64,000 bases of DNA, taken from Hydrogenophaga sp. (GTDB taxonomy: Bacteria; Pseudomonadota; Gammaproteobacteria; Burkholderiales; Burkholderiaceae_C). The notes under the pieces were generated by a model. The model saw only the letters and a list, made by a program, of their open reading frames with translations. It had not been told where the DNA came from and made no database searches. The stretch is taken from positions 1 through 64,000 of the forward strand of contig JAABQK010000007.1 of NCBI GenBank assembly GCA_011391495.1, written 5' to 3'. Position numbers and translations under genes: made by a program. This document shows, piece after piece, positions 1-8,567 of this stretch (position 1 is its first letter; each line of letters opens with the position of its first letter).

Positions 1-1451
1 TGGACAAGCTGGATCTGCTGGTGGTGGTGGACCCGTACCCTTCGGCCACCGCTTCCATGGCTGCCATGCCGGGCAAACAGGAAGACCTCAACCCGAACCG
101 CGCGGTGTACCTGCTGCCAGCGGCCACCCAGTTCGAAACCAGCGGCTCCTGCACCGCGTCCAACCGCTCGCTGCAGTGGCGCGAAAAGGTCATCGAGCCG
201 CTGTGGGAGAGCCGCAGCGACCACATGATCATGCACCAGTTCGCCGAGAAGCTGGGCTTTGCGACCGAGCTGTCGAAGAACTACAAGATGCAGAAGGTCA
301 ACGGCATGGACGAGCCCGTGCCGGAAGACATCCTGCGCGAGATCAACGCGTCGGTCTGGACCATTGGCTACACCGGGCAGAGCCCGGAACGCCTGAAGGC
401 GCACATGCGCAACATGGGCGCTTTTGACGTCAAGACGCTCAAGGCCAAGGGCAAGGTGGTGGACAAGGAGACCGGCTACGACATGACCGGCGACTACTTT
501 GGCCTGCCCTGGCCCTGTTACGGTACCGCGGCCATCAAGCACCCCGGGTCACCCAACCTGTACGACACCTCCAAGCCCGTCATGCAAGGCGGCGGCAATT
601 TCCGCGCCAACTTCGGTGTGGAGCGCGAAGGCGTCAGCCTGCTGGCGGAGGACGGTTCCCACTCGGTGGGCGCGGAGATCACCACCGGATATCCGGAATT
701 CGACCACGTGCTGCTGAAAAAGCTGGGTTGGTGGGACGACCTCACCGATGCCGAGAAAGCGGCCGCCGAGGGCAAAAACTGGAAGACCGACTTGTCGGGC
801 GGCATCCAGCGCGTGACCATGGCGCACGGCTGCCATCCGTTTGGCAACGCGAAGGCCCGTGCCGTGGTCTGGAACTTCCCCGACGCCATTCCGCAGCACC
901 GCGAGCCGATCTACGGTATCCGCCCCGACCTGGTGGCCAAGTACCCCAGCCACGACGATCAGAAAACCCGCTGGCGCCTGCCCATCCTCTACAAGTCCTT
1001 GCAGCAGAAGAACGTGGACGAGAAGGTGCACGAGAAATTCCCGCTGATCATGACATCGGGCCGCCTGGTCGAGTACGAGGGCGGCGGCGAGGAGACGCGC
1101 TCCAACCCCTGGCTGGCCGAGCTGCAGCAGGAAATGTTCGTCGAACTCAACCCGCAGGCCGCAGCCGAGCGGGGTATCCGCAACGGCGAACGCGTCTGGC
1201 TCAGCACGCCGACCGGTGCGCGCATCAACGTGCAGGCGCTGGTCACCGAGCGGGTGGGACCTGACACGGTGTTCCTGCCGTTCCACTTCTCCGGTCGCTG
1301 GCAGGGCGAAGACATGAAGCCTTACTACCCGGACGGCGCGATGCCGGTCGTGCGTGGCGAGGCGGTCAACACCGCCACGACCTATGGTTACGACATCGTC
1401 ACGATGATGCAGGAAACCAAAACCACCGTCTGCAACGTGGAGCGTGCGTAA
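1..1451 (+). CDS. Formate dehydrogenase alpha subunit, C-terminal part (5' truncated by window)
   Basis: Catalytic molybdenum/tungsten-bis-MGD subunit of a membrane-bound respiratory formate dehydrogenase, oxidising formate to CO2. The reading frame is already open at base 3, so the catalytic Cys/Sec, the N-terminal [4Fe-4S] domain and any Tat signal lie outside the window. What remains (about 483 codons) is the late molybdopterin-binding region and the C-terminal dinucleotide-binding barrel, with PLIMTSGRLVEYEGGGEETR followed by LNPQAAAERGIRNGERVWLS. The iron-sulfur subunit begins 30 bases downstream, so this is an fdhABC-type operon. The assignment rests on the C-terminal barrel and on the neighbouring beta, gamma and FdhD genes. 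Confidence 0.93.
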   Translation, partial: DKLDLLVVVDPYPSATASMAAMPGKQEDLNPNRAVYLLPAATQFETSGSCTASNRSLQWREKVIEPLWESRSDHMIMHQFAEKLGFATELSKNYKMQKVNGMDEPVPEDILREINASVWTIGYTGQSPERLKAHMRNMGAFDVKTLKAKGKVVDKETGYDMTGDYFGLPWPCYGTAAIKHPGSPNLYDTSKPVMQGGGNFRANFGVEREGVSLLAEDGSHSVGAEITTGYPEFDHVLLKKLGWWDDLTDAEKAAAEGKNWKTDLSGGIQRVTMAHGCHPFGNAKARAVVWNFPDAIPQHREPIYGIRPDLVAKYPSHDDQKTRWRLPILYKSLQQKNVDEKVHEKFPLIMTSGRLVEYEGGGEETRSNPWLAELQQEMFVELNPQAAAERGIRNGERVWLSTPTGARINVQALVTERVGPDTVFLPFHFSGRWQGEDMKPYYPDGAMPVVRGEAVNTATTYGYDIVTMMQETKTTVCNVERA

Positions 1452-1481
1452 ACCCGCTGACGCCCAGACCAGGAGACCCAC

Positions 1482-2084
1482 ATGGCAAGAATGAAATTTA
1501 TCTGCGACGCAGAGCGCTGCATCGAGTGCAACGGCTGCGTGACCGCATGCAAGAACGAACACGAGGTGCCCTGGGGCGTGAACCGCCGCCGCGTGGTCAC
1601 GCTCAACGACGGCGTGCCCGGCGAAAAGTCCATCTCGGTGGCCTGCATGCACTGCAGCGACGCGCCCTGCATGGCGGTCTGCCCGGTGAACTGTTTCTAC
1701 CGCACCGACGAAGGCGTGGTGCTGCATGACAAGGACGTCTGCATCGGCTGTGGCTACTGCTCGTACGCCTGCCCCTTTGGCGCACCTCAGTTTCCCTCGC
1801 AGGGGACCTTCGGCGTGCGCGGCAAGATGGACAAGTGCACTTTCTGCGCTGGCGGGCCGGAAGCGCACGGCAGCCAGGATGAGTTCGAAAAATACGGTCG
1901 CAACCGCTTGGCCGAAGGCAAGCTGCCGGCTTGCGCCGAAATGTGCTCCACGAAGGCGCTGCTCGCCGGCGATGGGGACACCGTCGCCGACATCTTCCGC
2001 AGCCGCGTGCTGCGCCGTGGCAAGGGTGCTGAAGTCTGGGGATGGGGTACCGCCTACGGCAGCGCACAAGGAGCCAAATCATGA
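1482..2084 (+). CDS. Formate dehydrogenase beta subunit, 4x[4Fe-4S] ferredoxin protein
   Basis: Electron-transfer subunit of 200 residues that passes electrons from the molybdenum subunit to the cytochrome b subunit. Cys motifs for four [4Fe-4S] clusters are visible: C13-x2-C16-x2-C19-x3-C23, then CMHCSDAPCMAVCP, CIGCGYCSYACP, and the pairs CTFC and CAEMC. There is no C-terminal transmembrane anchor of the kind seen in E. coli FdnH, so attachment must come through the gamma subunit. The start follows an AGGAGA ribosome-binding site. The stop overlaps the next start as ATGA, which suggests translational coupling. Close to the Fdh3B type of beta subunit. Confidence 0.95.
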   Translation: MARMKFICDAERCIECNGCVTACKNEHEVPWGVNRRRVVTLNDGVPGEKSISVACMHCSDAPCMAVCPVNCFYRTDEGVVLHDKDVCIGCGYCSYACPFGAPQFPSQGTFGVRGKMDKCTFCAGGPEAHGSQDEFEKYGRNRLAEGKLPACAEMCSTKALLAGDGDTVADIFRSRVLRRGKGAEVWGWGTAYGSAQGAKS

Positions 2085-2329
2085 TGCAGCGCAGTTTCAG
2101 ACTTCTCGCCTTGACCTCTGCCATCCTGGCTCTCGCGGCCTGTGGCGACCAGCCGCAGGAGCTCACCGGTGCCGGTGTCAAGCAGGACGGGGCCCCTTAC
2201 CAGGGCGTGGGCGTCAGCCAGTATGCGCAGGCTGGCTGGAAGGCTGGCGACCGCAACAGCTGGGAGCAGCAGTTGAAGTCGCGCGCCCAGTATGGCCAAA
2301 ACGACTACACCCGCATGGGCAACCAGTAA
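2081..2329 (+). CDS. Small predicted lipoprotein in formate dehydrogenase operon
   Basis: An 82-residue protein of unknown function. The N-terminus (MMQRSFRLLALTSAILALAAC) is a classic lipoprotein signal ending in a lipobox with Cys21, so the mature protein is about 62 residues, lipidated and facing the periplasm. The mature part is polar and rich in Gln, Gly and Tyr, with no motif I recognise. The ATG at 2081 overlaps the stop of the beta-subunit gene as ATGA. The gene is followed by the gamma-subunit gene only 12 bases later, so it is co-transcribed and probably belongs to the complex or its assembly. Confidence 0.8.
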   Translation: MMQRSFRLLALTSAILALAACGDQPQELTGAGVKQDGAPYQGVGVSQYAQAGWKAGDRNSWEQQLKSRAQYGQNDYTRMGNQ

Positions 2330-2341
2330 AGGGAGCGTTCC

Positions 2342-3565
2342 ATGCAATGGTCCCTGAAAACCTTGTTGCAGTGCCTGGCTTCGCGCCGTTCCTGGGCGGT
2401 GGCCGTTCTGGCGGTCAGCGCGGGGTTCGCGAGCGCGCAGGCCGTCAAGGTCGAGCCCGTTCCTGACGATCCGGCTCCACCTGCCGCGGTGGTGGCACCT
2501 GCCCCGACCGGTGGCATCAAAAGTGCGAACATTTTCGAGATCGCACCCGATGCCAGCACCGATCCGAACTACGCGAACCAGAACAACGGCGAGCGCCGCC
2601 TGGTGCAGCCCGGCAACAACGCACCCATGTGGCGCGATGTCGGCAAGGGTGGCACGGGCTACAGCAGCCTGCCGTACGCGGAGTCGGGGAACCTGATCCA
2701 GGGTTTTGTGCAGTACCCAGGTTCCCGATTGACCAACGCTGGTGAAGCCTGGCGCCAGGTGCGCAACGACTGGCTGATCCCCTACGGTGGCTCGCTGCTG
2801 CTCATTGTGGCGGTCGCCATTGCGCTGTTCTATTGGCGCAAGGGTTCGATACCCCTGCACGGCCAGGAAACCGGCCGCGTGATCGAGCGTTTCACGTACG
2901 TCGAGCGTGCGGCCCACTGGGTGAACGCGATCGCTTTCGTCGCGCTGGCTGTGTCGGGCATCGTCATGGCGTTCGGCAAGTTTTTCCTGTTGCCTGTCAT
3001 CGGTGGAACGCTGTTCGGCTGGCTGACCTTTGCGCTGAAAAACCTCCACAACTTCACCGGGCCGCTGTTCGCCGTTTCGCTGGTGGTGGTGATCATCACC
3101 TTCGCCCGGGACAACCTGCCCAGCAAGGAAGATGTGACCTGGCTGCTGCGGGGGGGCGGTTTGCTGGGCTCCCACGAGGTGCCCTCGCACCGTTTCAACG
3201 CGGGCGAGAAGGTGCTGTTCTGGGGCGGCGTTTTCCTGCTCGGCCTGCTGGTCGTGGGCTCCGGGGTGTTTCTTGACAAGATCGTTCCAGCGGTGGCGTA
3301 CACCCGTGGAAACATGCAGGTGGCCCACATGATCCATGCCGCCGCCGCGGTGCTGATGATGCTCATGTTCATGGGCCACATCTATATGGGCACCATCGGG
3401 ATGCAGGGCGCCTACAAAGCCATGAAGACCGGTTATGTGGATGAGACCTGGGCCAGGGAACACCACGAACTCTGGTACGACGACATCAAGGCTGGCAAGA
3501 TCCCCGCGCAAAGAAGCGCATCCAGCCCTTCTTTGCCCGTCGCCACCCAGGCTGCGAAAGCCTGA
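2342..3565 (+). CDS. Formate dehydrogenase gamma subunit, cytochrome b with long N-terminal extension
   Basis: Membrane cytochrome b subunit (407 residues) that anchors the complex and passes electrons to quinone. A signal-like segment (residues about 15-33) precedes a Pro/Ala-rich stretch and about 110 residues of probable periplasmic sequence. After a helix at about 148-162 comes the di-haem cytochrome b core, with candidate haem ligands in ERAAHWVNA, LHNFTG and QVAHMIHAAAA, and further membrane helices up to about residue 345. E. coli FdnI has about 217 residues, so this is a long form with an extra N-terminal domain. The ATG follows AAAGGGAG, a good ribosome-binding site. Confidence 0.92.
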   Translation: MQWSLKTLLQCLASRRSWAVAVLAVSAGFASAQAVKVEPVPDDPAPPAAVVAPAPTGGIKSANIFEIAPDASTDPNYANQNNGERRLVQPGNNAPMWRDVGKGGTGYSSLPYAESGNLIQGFVQYPGSRLTNAGEAWRQVRNDWLIPYGGSLLLIVAVAIALFYWRKGSIPLHGQETGRVIERFTYVERAAHWVNAIAFVALAVSGIVMAFGKFFLLPVIGGTLFGWLTFALKNLHNFTGPLFAVSLVVVIITFARDNLPSKEDVTWLLRGGGLLGSHEVPSHRFNAGEKVLFWGGVFLLGLLVVGSGVFLDKIVPAVAYTRGNMQVAHMIHAAAAVLMMLMFMGHIYMGTIGMQGAYKAMKTGYVDETWAREHHELWYDDIKAGKIPAQRSASSPSLPVATQAAKA

Positions 3566-3591
3566 CCCCAACAGAACGACGAGGAAGACCC

Positions 3592-3909
3592 ATGAAACGA
3601 TTGCTCCTGTGTTCCGCGCTTGTGCTGGCTTTTTCGGCCCACGCCAAGCTCCCGGCACCCGTCCTCACCGACGAGGCGAAGGCCAAGGCCGCCGAGGCAG
3701 CGGCGAAGACCGCCCATGGCAACAAGGTGGAGGCCTACAAACTGTGCCTGTCCATGGACCGCGCTGCCGGCAACTACTTCAAGAACGCGTCCACAGGCGG
3801 AAAGACCGTCAAGCCTGCTCAGGCCGCGCCTGCCTGTGTCGACCCGGGACCCTTCGTCCCGGTCGTTGCGGCGCCCGCCCCTGCCGCGCCCGTTGCTCCC
3901 AAGCCCTGA
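3592..3909 (+). CDS. Small exported protein linked to formate dehydrogenase
   Basis: A 105-residue protein with a clear Sec signal peptide (cleavage expected after AFSAHA, near residue 18). The mature protein is Ala/Lys rich, has two Cys residues (in YKLCLS and PACVDPG) and ends in an Ala-Pro-Val-rich low-complexity tail. No catalytic motif is recognisable. It begins 26 bases after the gamma-subunit gene behind a GACGAGGAAGACCC leader and is followed by a strong terminator, so it is the last gene of the operon. The two Cys residues could form a disulphide. The function is unknown. Confidence 0.75.
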   Translation: MKRLLLCSALVLAFSAHAKLPAPVLTDEAKAKAAEAAAKTAHGNKVEAYKLCLSMDRAAGNYFKNASTGGKTVKPAQAAPACVDPGPFVPVVAAPAPAAPVAPKP

Positions 3910-3930
3910 TGCCGGCGGTGTCAGCAGCAA

Positions 3931-3953
3931 CCAAGGCCTTCGGGCCTTTTTTG
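3931..3953 (+). terminator. Rho-independent terminator of the formate dehydrogenase operon
   Basis: Perfect 6-bp stem AAGGCC/GGCCTT with a TTCG tetraloop, followed directly by a run of six T. It lies 24 bases after the last gene of the operon. Confidence 0.88.
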
Positions 3954-4028
3954 TTGCTTGACAGGGTCGCCCCGGGCGCCGCAGGGCTATTGCCCCGCGC
4001 TTCATACTCCGAGCATTCCCACACCCGC

Positions 4029-4958
4029 ATGAGCCTGACCGACACCATGTCCCCCCGCGATCGTCCGACCGATTCAGACGCCGGTACGCCCTTGCTGCGG
4101 CCGCACCTGACACAGGCGCGTGCACCCCTGACGCGCGAAGTGTCCGTGCTCAACGAGTACGGACAGGGCGGCCGCGTGTCCATACCGGCAGAGCGCGATC
4201 TCACCGTGTATGTGGACAAGCGCGAGCTCGTCACGCTCATGACCCTGGGAGCACACCCGGAATGGCTGGTGCTGGGTTACCTGCTGAACCAGAGGCTGAT
4301 TGCATCGGTTGACGAGATCGAATCCGTCACCGTGGACTGGGATGTGGGTGCTGCGTCGGTCAGGACGCGGCATGGCATCGATCGCATCGAGGAACGCACC
4401 GCCAGGCGAGTGGTCACCACGGGCTGCGGCCAGGGCAGCGTGTTTGGCAACCTGATGGATGAGATCGACAGCATCCGCCTGCCCGCCGATGCCAAGCTGC
4501 GGCAATCGCAGCTCTACGGCATCGTCAATGCCATCCGGCTGAAAGAGAGTACCTACAAGTCGGCCGGCTCGGTGCACGCCTGCGCGTTGTTTCGCGGCGA
4601 GACCCTTCAGCTGTTCGTGGAAGACGTGGGGCGCCATAACGCCGTGGACACCATCGCGGGCTGGATGAGTCTGCAGGACGGGGTCTTCGAGCGGGAGCGG
4701 GTTTTCTACACCACCGGTCGCCTCACTAGCGAGATGGTGATCAAATCCGCGCAGATGGGCGTGGCGGTGGTGGTCTCGCGCAGCGGCATCACCCAGATGG
4801 GACTGGACGTGGCGCAGCGCGTGGGCCTGTGCGCCATCGGGCGCGCGACCAACAAGCGGTTCCTGTGTTACGCCCATCCGCAGCGCCTGCTGCTGGACGC
4901 GATCCCGCCGGATGCGCTGGCCACGCACGCGCATGATCCGGCGGCTGCGGGCAGCTGA
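4029..4958 (+). CDS. fdhD: Formate dehydrogenase accessory sulfurtransferase FdhD
   Basis: FdhD carries sulfur from a cysteine desulfurase to the molybdenum cofactor, which makes formate dehydrogenase active. The protein has about 309 residues and the typical core: TGCGQGS, the VEDVGRHNAVD block, and the FYTTGRLTSEMVIKSAQMG and VVVSRSGIT blocks. E. coli FdhD has two nearby Cys (C121 and C124 in GCGVC), whereas here only the first is kept and the second position is Gly. The start at 4029 is chosen because upstream sequence holds a terminator; the ATG at 4047 is an alternative. The gene lies behind its own promoter region after the fdh operon terminator. Confidence 0.92.
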   Translation: MSLTDTMSPRDRPTDSDAGTPLLRPHLTQARAPLTREVSVLNEYGQGGRVSIPAERDLTVYVDKRELVTLMTLGAHPEWLVLGYLLNQRLIASVDEIESVTVDWDVGAASVRTRHGIDRIEERTARRVVTTGCGQGSVFGNLMDEIDSIRLPADAKLRQSQLYGIVNAIRLKESTYKSAGSVHACALFRGETLQLFVEDVGRHNAVDTIAGWMSLQDGVFERERVFYTTGRLTSEMVIKSAQMGVAVVVSRSGITQMGLDVAQRVGLCAIGRATNKRFLCYAHPQRLLLDAIPPDALATHAHDPAAAGS

Positions 4959-5118
4959 CGCAGCGGCCGGCTTGTCTGCCGCGCGGTCCGTTGCCGTGCA
5001 CCGTGAATGGCCGGGTCGACGTCGGCGTTCGGCCATAAACTTGATTCGTCTTTGAACGCTGTGCAGGTCCCGGACCGTCTTGGGCGTTCCCGTTGCTGTT
5101 TTCACTGAAAGTCACCCC

Positions 5119-5751
5119 ATGAGCCGATCTGTTCACGTCATTGACCACCCACTGGTCCAGCACAAACTCACGCTGATGCGCCGCAAGGACACGAGCACCA
5201 AGAGCTTTCGTGAGCTGGCCCACGAGATCAGCATCCTGCTGGCCTACGAGCTCACGCGCGACATGCCGATGCAGGAAGTCGAGATCGAGACGCCGCTGGA
5301 GAAAATGAGCTCGCGCATCATCGACGGCAAGAAAATCGTGCTCGCCTCCATCCTGCGCGCGGGCAATGGTTTCCTGGATGGCATGCTGCAGGTCCTGCCT
5401 GCGGCCCGCGTCGGCCACATCGGGCTGTACCGCGACCCGGCCACGCTGCAGGCGGTGGAGTACTACTTCAAGATGCCGCAGGACATGAACGAGCGCGACG
5501 TGATCGTGCTCGACCCGATGCTTGCCACCGGCAATTCGGCCGTCGCAGCGGTGGACCGGCTGAAGCAGACGCAACCGCGGTCCATACGCTTCGTCTGCCT
5601 GGTGACCTGCCCGCAAGGCATCAAGACCTTCCATGATCACCATCCCGACGTGCCGATCTACACCCCGGCCGTGGACCGGGGCCTGAACGAGCACGGATAC
5701 ATCGTGCCAGGCCTGGGTGATGCGGGCGATCGCATCTTTGGGACGAAATAG
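5119..5751 (+). CDS. upp: Uracil phosphoribosyltransferase
   Basis: Pyrimidine salvage enzyme converting uracil plus PRPP to UMP, in the cytoplasm. Its 210 residues match the family length. Visible marks are the conserved N-terminus ([15 protein letters not shown]), the [12 protein letters not shown] block, the PRPP-binding loop region [10 protein letters not shown] and the uracil-binding C-terminal segment around [17 protein letters not shown]. It stands alone between fdhD and a permease gene on the same strand, with gaps of 160 and 249 bases, and is probably a single-gene unit. Confidence 0.97.
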   Translation: MSRSVHVIDHPLVQHKLTLMRRKDTSTKSFRELAHEISILLAYELTRDMPMQEVEIETPLEKMSSRIIDGKKIVLASILRAGNGFLDGMLQVLPAARVGHIGLYRDPATLQAVEYYFKMPQDMNERDVIVLDPMLATGNSAVAAVDRLKQTQPRSIRFVCLVTCPQGIKTFHDHHPDVPIYTPAVDRGLNEHGYIVPGLGDAGDRIFGTK

Positions 5752-5783
5752 GACCAGCCCCATCGCGGCTCACTTCGCGTAGC

Positions 5784-5802
5784 CGCTCCGCCCCTCAAGG
5801 GT
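5784..5802. repeat. Short intergenic repeat core (copy 1)
   Basis: In the 249-base gap between upp and the permease gene sits CGCTCCGCCCCTCAAGGG. The same arrangement (CGCTCCGC, then a C-run, TCAA and a G-run) recurs at 42330-42356 after gcl. The C-run and G-run can pair into a tiny hairpin. It looks like a dispersed intergenic element, but two copies are weak evidence. Nothing else is apparent in this gap. Confidence 0.35.
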
Positions 5803-6000
5803 CAATGCCGGCGGACCGGCGGAGCCGGATCTGCGGCGTTCGGGCTTTTGCGCATCCCGCTCCGCACGCGGGGTGACGCGAGCGGCTTGGCGAAGCCAGT
5901 CCCGCAGCCTTCTGGGTCTGGGGCACGTGCTCCGTCCATGACCTGGCCGTGCAATTGGCACCACGCTGCTCGGATGATCGGCTTGCGTTAAGGTCGCAGC

Positions 6001-8544
6001 ATGGCTGCCTCTTCTGCTTCTCTCCCCGTATCCTTCTGGTCCCTGGGCTGGCGCTCGCTCTGGCGCGACTGGCGCGCGGGCGAGTTGCGCCTGCTGGTCC
6101 TGGCCGTCACGCTGGCGGTGGCTGCGCTGACGGCCGTGGGCTTTTTTGCCGATCGCCTGCAAAACGGACTGGCACGCGATGCCCGTGCCCTGATCGGCGG
6201 CGATGCGGTCATCAGCAGCGACAACAAGCCCCCACCAGCGTTCGAGGCCCAGGCGCGTGCGCTGGGCCTGCTGACCACGCAGACGCTGGGCTTTCCCACC
6301 ATGGGCCGGGCCCGTGACGAGGAGGGCGGCGCGGCCCGGTTGGTGGCGCTCAAGGCGGTGGGTGAGGGCTATCCCCTGCGCGGCATGCTGCGTGTCTCCG
6401 AAGCGCCCATGGCGCCCGATGTGGCCACCCGCGAAGTTCCCGCGCCCGGCACTGCATGGGTGGATGCTGCCCTGCTGGTGGCGCTGGATCTTCAGATGGG
6501 ACAGCCGCTGCTGCTGGGGGATGGCGTGTTCAGCATTTCCCGGGTGATCGTGGTGGAACCCGACCGGGGTGCCGGCTTCATGAGCTTTGCGCCGCGCGTC
6601 ATGATCAATGCTGTCGACCTGCCGGCCACCGGCCTGGTGCAGCCGGCGAGCCGCCTGACCTACCGCTTGGCCGTGGCCGGCGATGACACGGGTGTGGCGC
6701 GGTTCGTGCGCTGGGCCCAGGCCGAGACAGAGAAGCCCGGTGTGCGCGGCCTGCGCCTGGAATCGCTGGAAGGCGGCCGACCAGAAATGCAGCAGACGCT
6801 GGCGCGCGCGGAGAAATTCCTGAACCTTGTCGCATTGCTCGCCGCGCTCCTGTGCGCGGTGGCTGTGGCGATTGCTGCGCGCGGCTTCGCCCAGCGCCAC
6901 CTGGACGATTGCGCCATGCTGCGCGTGCTGGGTCTGTCGCAGGGCACCATGGCGCGCGCCTACACCTTCGAATTCGCCCTGGTGGGCCTTTTCGCCAGCG
7001 CGCTGGGTGTGGCGCTGGGTTACGCGGTGCACCATGGATTTGTGCTGTTGCTTGCCGGCCTGGTCGAGGCCTCGTTGCCCGCGCCGGGACTGAGCCCGGT
7101 GCTGCTGGGCCTGGGCATGGGCCTCACCCTGATGCTGGCTTTTGGACTGCCGCCCGTGCTGCAGCTCGCGCAGGTGCCCCCGTTGCGCGTGATCCGGCGT
7201 GATGTGGGCCAGCTCAAACCCGCCACGCTGGCGGTGCTGGGGCTGGGCCTGGCGGGCTTTGCCGCGCTGCTGCTGGCGGCCAGCCGTGACCTGTTGCTGG
7301 GCGCGATCGCGGTGGGTGGGTTCGGTGCCGCGGTGCTCCTGTTTGCACTGGTCAGCTATGGCGCCGTGCGCCTGCTGCGCGTCAGCGTCAACGAGGCCAC
7401 CGCACCGCGCGCGCTGGTCATGGCCACGCGCCAGCTGTCGGCCCGCCCCGCCTATGCGGTGGTGCAGATCAGTGCGCTGGCCGTGGGGCTGCTGGCACTG
7501 GTGCTGCTGGTGCTGCTGCGTACCGATCTCATCGCGAGCTGGCGCAACGCCACACCCCCCGACGCGCCCAACCGCTTTGTCATCAACGTACAGCCGGACC
7601 AGGAGCAGGCGTTCCAGCAGGCGTTGCGCCAGGCCGGTGTGTCGACCTTCGACTGGTACCCCATGATCCGCGGTCGACTGCTCACCATCAACGGTGAGCG
7701 GGTTAGCCCCGATGACTTCACCAGCGACCGTGCCCAGCGGCTGGTGGACCGCGAATTCAACCTCTCCAACACCGCCACGCTGCCCGAACACAACCCGGTG
7801 GTTGCCGGTCGGTGGACCAGCAACGAGGCCAACGCGCTGAGCGTGGAGGAAGGCCTTGCCGAAGAACTGGGCCTCAAGCTGGGCGACCGGCTGGGTTTCG
7901 ACATTGCGGGACAGATGACGGAGGGCCGCGTCACCAGCCTGCGCAAGGTGGACTGGGGCTCCATGCGGGTGAATTTTTTCGTCGTCTTTCCGGTCGCCCA
8001 GCTGCCCGATGTGCCGGTCAGCTACATCAGTGCCTTCCGCGCGCCTGAGGGCAATGCGCAGTTCGACAACACCCTGGTGCGCGAGTTTCCCAACATCACC
8101 AACGTGGACATGAGCCAGGCGATTGCCCAGGTGCAGCGCGTGCTGGGGCAGGTGATCGGAGCGGTGGAGTTCCTGTTTGCGTTCACGCTGGCTGCCGGGC
8201 TGGTGGTGCTGCTGGCAGCGATCACGGCCACGCGGGGCGAGCGCGAGCGCGAGTTTGCGATCCTGCGGGCGGTGGGTGCGAGCTCCCGCCTGCTGCGGCA
8301 GGTGCAGCGCATCGAGCTGCTGGGCGTGGGCCTGCTGGCGGGTTTCCTGGCCTCCCTGGTGGCGGTGGTGGTGGGGTGGGCGCTGGCCCGTTTCGTCTTC
8401 GAGTTCACCTGGACGGCCTCGCTCTGGGTGCCTGTGGCCGGCAGCCTGGCCGGTGCCCTGCTGGCGCTCATGGCCGGCTGGTGGGGCTTGCGCAGCGTGC
8501 TGCGCACGCCGGTGGTGGAAACCCTGCGGCGGGCCGCGACCTGA
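6001..8544 (+). CDS. FtsX/YbbP-type ABC transporter permease
   Basis: Large integral membrane protein (847 residues) of the FtsX-like permease superfamily, in the size range of E. coli YbbP (about 800). Helices are seen at about 27-47, then a large periplasmic domain, a first helix cluster at about 275-390, a central pair and more helices at about 410-510, a second periplasmic domain, and a final FtsX cluster at about 720-840 containing ITATRGEREREFAILRAVGAS. YbbP usually works with the ATPase YbbA and is linked to esterase TesA, but no ATPase gene lies next to this one. The substrate is unknown; lipid or lipoprotein handling is the usual inference. Confidence 0.85.
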   Translation: MAASSASLPVSFWSLGWRSLWRDWRAGELRLLVLAVTLAVAALTAVGFFADRLQNGLARDARALIGGDAVISSDNKPPPAFEAQARALGLLTTQTLGFPTMGRARDEEGGAARLVALKAVGEGYPLRGMLRVSEAPMAPDVATREVPAPGTAWVDAALLVALDLQMGQPLLLGDGVFSISRVIVVEPDRGAGFMSFAPRVMINAVDLPATGLVQPASRLTYRLAVAGDDTGVARFVRWAQAETEKPGVRGLRLESLEGGRPEMQQTLARAEKFLNLVALLAALLCAVAVAIAARGFAQRHLDDCAMLRVLGLSQGTMARAYTFEFALVGLFASALGVALGYAVHHGFVLLLAGLVEASLPAPGLSPVLLGLGMGLTLMLAFGLPPVLQLAQVPPLRVIRRDVGQLKPATLAVLGLGLAGFAALLLAASRDLLLGAIAVGGFGAAVLLFALVSYGAVRLLRVSVNEATAPRALVMATRQLSARPAYAVVQISALAVGLLALVLLVLLRTDLIASWRNATPPDAPNRFVINVQPDQEQAFQQALRQAGVSTFDWYPMIRGRLLTINGERVSPDDFTSDRAQRLVDREFNLSNTATLPEHNPVVAGRWTSNEANALSVEEGLAEELGLKLGDRLGFDIAGQMTEGRVTSLRKVDWGSMRVNFFVVFPVAQLPDVPVSYISAFRAPEGNAQFDNTLVREFPNITNVDMSQAIAQVQRVLGQVIGAVEFLFAFTLAAGLVVLLAAITATRGEREREFAILRAVGASSRLLRQVQRIELLGVGLLAGFLASLVAVVVGWALARFVFEFTWTASLWVPVAGSLAGALLALMAGWWGLRSVLRTPVVETLRRAAT

Positions 8545-8567
8545 GCATGCAGGGCGACAATACCGGC

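Noticed and set aside
549-2069. Long open frame on the minus strand opposite the formate dehydrogenase genes
   Set aside because: It lies wholly antisense to strongly supported genes, and its translation is His/Arg/Ala-rich with no domain. Such frames arise from GC-rich codon bias.
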